From NCBI GenBank assembly GCA_018262875.1, contig JADFDL010000062.1, positions 1 through 8,455 on the forward strand: DNA of 8,455 bases, in the 5' to 3' direction. Positions 8,101 to 8,455 of this stretch are shown here, one piece after another (within the stretch, counting starts at the first letter, position 1; each line of letters opens with the position of its first letter). The stretch is from Rhodocyclaceae bacterium (GTDB taxonomy: Bacteria > Pseudomonadota > Gammaproteobacteria > Burkholderiales > Rhodocyclaceae). The notes beneath the pieces are model-generated. The model was not told the DNA's origin and did no database searches. It was given only the letters and a program-made list of their open reading frames with translations. The position numbers were made by a program, and so were the translations under genes.

Positions 8101-8455
8101 CACTGAGGTGACAGGGTCGATGGCATCGACCGCGAACTGGTCGTCTCCTGCGCCCATGTGAATGGTGACATTCTCGGTGTTGGTGTAGGTCAGGCCATCG
8201 GTGCCCATGCCCAGACCGGCCAGGCGGTAATGCGATCCGTCGGCATCGGTATACGTTTCCAGCGTACCGCTATCGGTCGCCGCGCCATTCTGGTTGTTGA
8301 TGATCACCGTATCGTTGTCGAGTTGGCCGTCGATGGTGAGCTTGCCCTGGATGCCCGGCGTAAAGGCGGAAGGCCCCGTTCCGCCAGCAACGCCCGTGCT
8401 GCCCAGAGTGTACTTGGGCCCGGCGGTGAAGTTGATCGGCGGCGGATCGATGGTG
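5107..8455 (-). CDS. Giant RTX-type repeat protein, C-terminal 1115 residues (N-terminus off the right edge)
   Basis: The frame is open from the right edge to the TAA at 5107 with no stop, so the start is outside the window and the full protein is longer, possibly much longer. It is rich in Gly, Asp, Asn, Ser, Thr and Ala, almost free of Cys, and built from hemolysin-type calcium-binding motifs (G-G-x-G-x-D-x-hydrophobic-x). Three regions are seen: a diverged beta-strand region with G-x-G-D-D motifs (8455-7096), seven regular RTX units (7095-5881), and a C-terminal tail (5880-5107). The tail opens with one degenerate unit start, then has a hydrophobic/proline stretch, a strongly acidic segment (5461-5529) and the ending S-R-I-D-W-N-R-S-A-A. 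RTX repeats typically fold into a calcium-filled beta-roll after secretion, so this is probably an exported adhesin or surface/matrix protein, and the likely substrate of the downstream genes. No enzymatic domain is recognisable in the visible part. Confidence 0.92.
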   Translation of the reverse strand, partial: TIDPPPINFTAGPKYTLGSTGVAGGTGPSAFTPGIQGKLTIDGQLDNDTVIINNQNGAATDSGTLETYTDADGSHYRLAGLGMGTDGLTYTNTENVTIHMGAGDDQFAVDAIDPVTSVTLNLGNGNDHVDVTAMEGNLTINGGAGDDTVTAGSLAPVLTGGMMAGVAGALSFSGDAGSDTLNIDDTAVSSGSQAVLTGSTLSGLGMGLGVTSYTIDTLNIRLGDYDDLVEVQGTSAATHIWGNGGDDVFDVSSDGASLAGTLDNVLGLLDIDAGAGGNTLSVSDLGDTDADVAVLTDSALTGLAPAAINFAATGGRFTGGINVWAGRGSDTIQIDSTRLDDVTTLYANDGDDAVTVADLIGGADRLLAIHGDGGADTLDTSAVSGMNVTVLLFGDSGEEVYAGADKRFLTLTGASSLNPGLGGSDTLSSGTGKAILFGGAAGDFLYGNVSDDILIGDDGLVSFDNGVLTRFASLGSVGGSDTIVAGGGNNFVIGGAGDDTITALGGSDTALGDNGSVDYTPAGVINQAQSQDSGTGGDDSIDAGEGDNIILGGFGADTLIAGAGNDKLIGDNGFSAYTAGIVAQFCSSDTSATTGGIDSIAAGDGDNLILGGLGGDTISAGAGNDLVIGDNGEANYDAAGVITAVTTTQISLGGNDSIDAGEGDNIILGGFGGDALSAGDGDDVILGDNGNLAYVAGLLSQAQTIDVSAATGGDDVIDAGNGRNVVLGGVGNDSIVTGVGGDVVLGDNGFVEFDAAGNLSLARNEGSSVGGSDSIDTGAGNDVALGGGGADTLQGGTGNDILMGDGGFVNYAGGDLAMIEGDSGIGGADTLLGSTGNDVILGGFGSDTMDGNLAEDLLFGDNARILFSGGLVASIEILGQMDFVMQTLFDLYASGDDDAGGLPLPDVPEILASLPQQGDIGDYGELVTPQLALSPGGISLIFGRGEPLAAVPSALRNLLVDLILAHPDIGSGSSSDEVILDETGEEGEGEGAEEIAAESGIDTLAVLSPTGSLPLAPEDVPSENNDGGAASLAFAALAGVPGLRTRVFDPIGGRWQEASAGTQAGRAQLVSTLASERGPGQAAVPLDWLVSDEDSGCTEIRSGSMSRIDWNRSAA
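6440..6491 (-). repeat. 52-bp perfect direct repeat, copy in RTX unit 4
   Basis: These 52 bases are identical to 6791-6842, offset by exactly 351 bp (two units, in frame). They encode the core S-I-D-A-G-E-G-D-N-I-I-L-G-G-F-G. The flanking bases on both sides differ. Confidence 0.9.
6791..6842 (-). repeat. 52-bp perfect direct repeat, copy in RTX unit 2
   Basis: Partner of 6440-6491. The intervening unit 3 has a related but non-identical version, so identity skips a unit. Confidence 0.9.
7096..8455 (-). repeat. Diverged long-period beta-strand repeats of the RTX protein
   Basis: This region uses a different repeat grammar from the regular units. The motif G-L-G-M-G, followed by a Y-T segment, a strand ending in I or L, and (M/L)-G-x-x-D-D, occurs near 8217 and again near 7848. 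A looser relative (G-L-A-P-A-A-I-N-F, then a W-A-G-R-G-S-D-T-I strand) lies near 7551. Spacings are about 123 and 99 residues. Copies are too diverged for exact boundaries; membership of the third is tentative. Confidence 0.55.

Overview
The window is GC-rich (roughly 60-65% by eye) and completely coding on the minus strand. It looks like part of one operon, read from the right edge to the left edge. Codon use, the adaptor (HlyD) proteins and the RTX-type repeats suggest a Gram-negative proteobacterium, plausibly a beta- or gammaproteobacterium. There is no rRNA, housekeeping gene or other marker here to place it more closely. No tRNA, rRNA, CRISPR array, insertion sequence or operon promoter is visible; the operon's start and end both lie outside the window.

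Layout in transcription order. (1) 8455-5107: the C-terminal 1115 residues of a very long repetitive calcium-binding (RTX/hemolysin-type) surface or secreted protein. It has a diverged glycine/aspartate-rich beta-strand region, then seven 56-59 residue RTX units (7095-5881), then a 257-residue tail that is mostly non-repetitive. (2) After a 56-nt gap that may hold a weak hairpin, a small DUF3467 protein (5050-4745). (3) One base further on, a 627-residue protein with two GAF-like domains, one membrane helix and a periplasmic HlyD-type adaptor (4743-2860). (4) Overlapping it by 4 nt, a 723-residue fusion of a PqqD-like domain, a multi-pass M50 (site-2 protease) metalloprotease and a second HlyD-type adaptor (2863-692). 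(5) Overlapping that by 8 nt, the N-terminal 233 residues of a SecA-like protein (699 to the left edge) whose Walker A motif is degenerate.

The tight spacing of the last four genes implies transcriptional and translational coupling. My reading, an inference, is that genes 2-5 form a dedicated export and processing machine for the giant repeat protein. It would use two HlyD-like adaptors (one fused to cytoplasmic sensor domains, the other to a substrate-binding-like domain and an intramembrane protease) and a SecA paralogue. A classical type I ABC exporter (HlyB-like ATPase) and a TolC gene are absent from the window. This makes the locus an unusual, possibly undescribed secretion system, although missing components could lie to the left or elsewhere in the genome.
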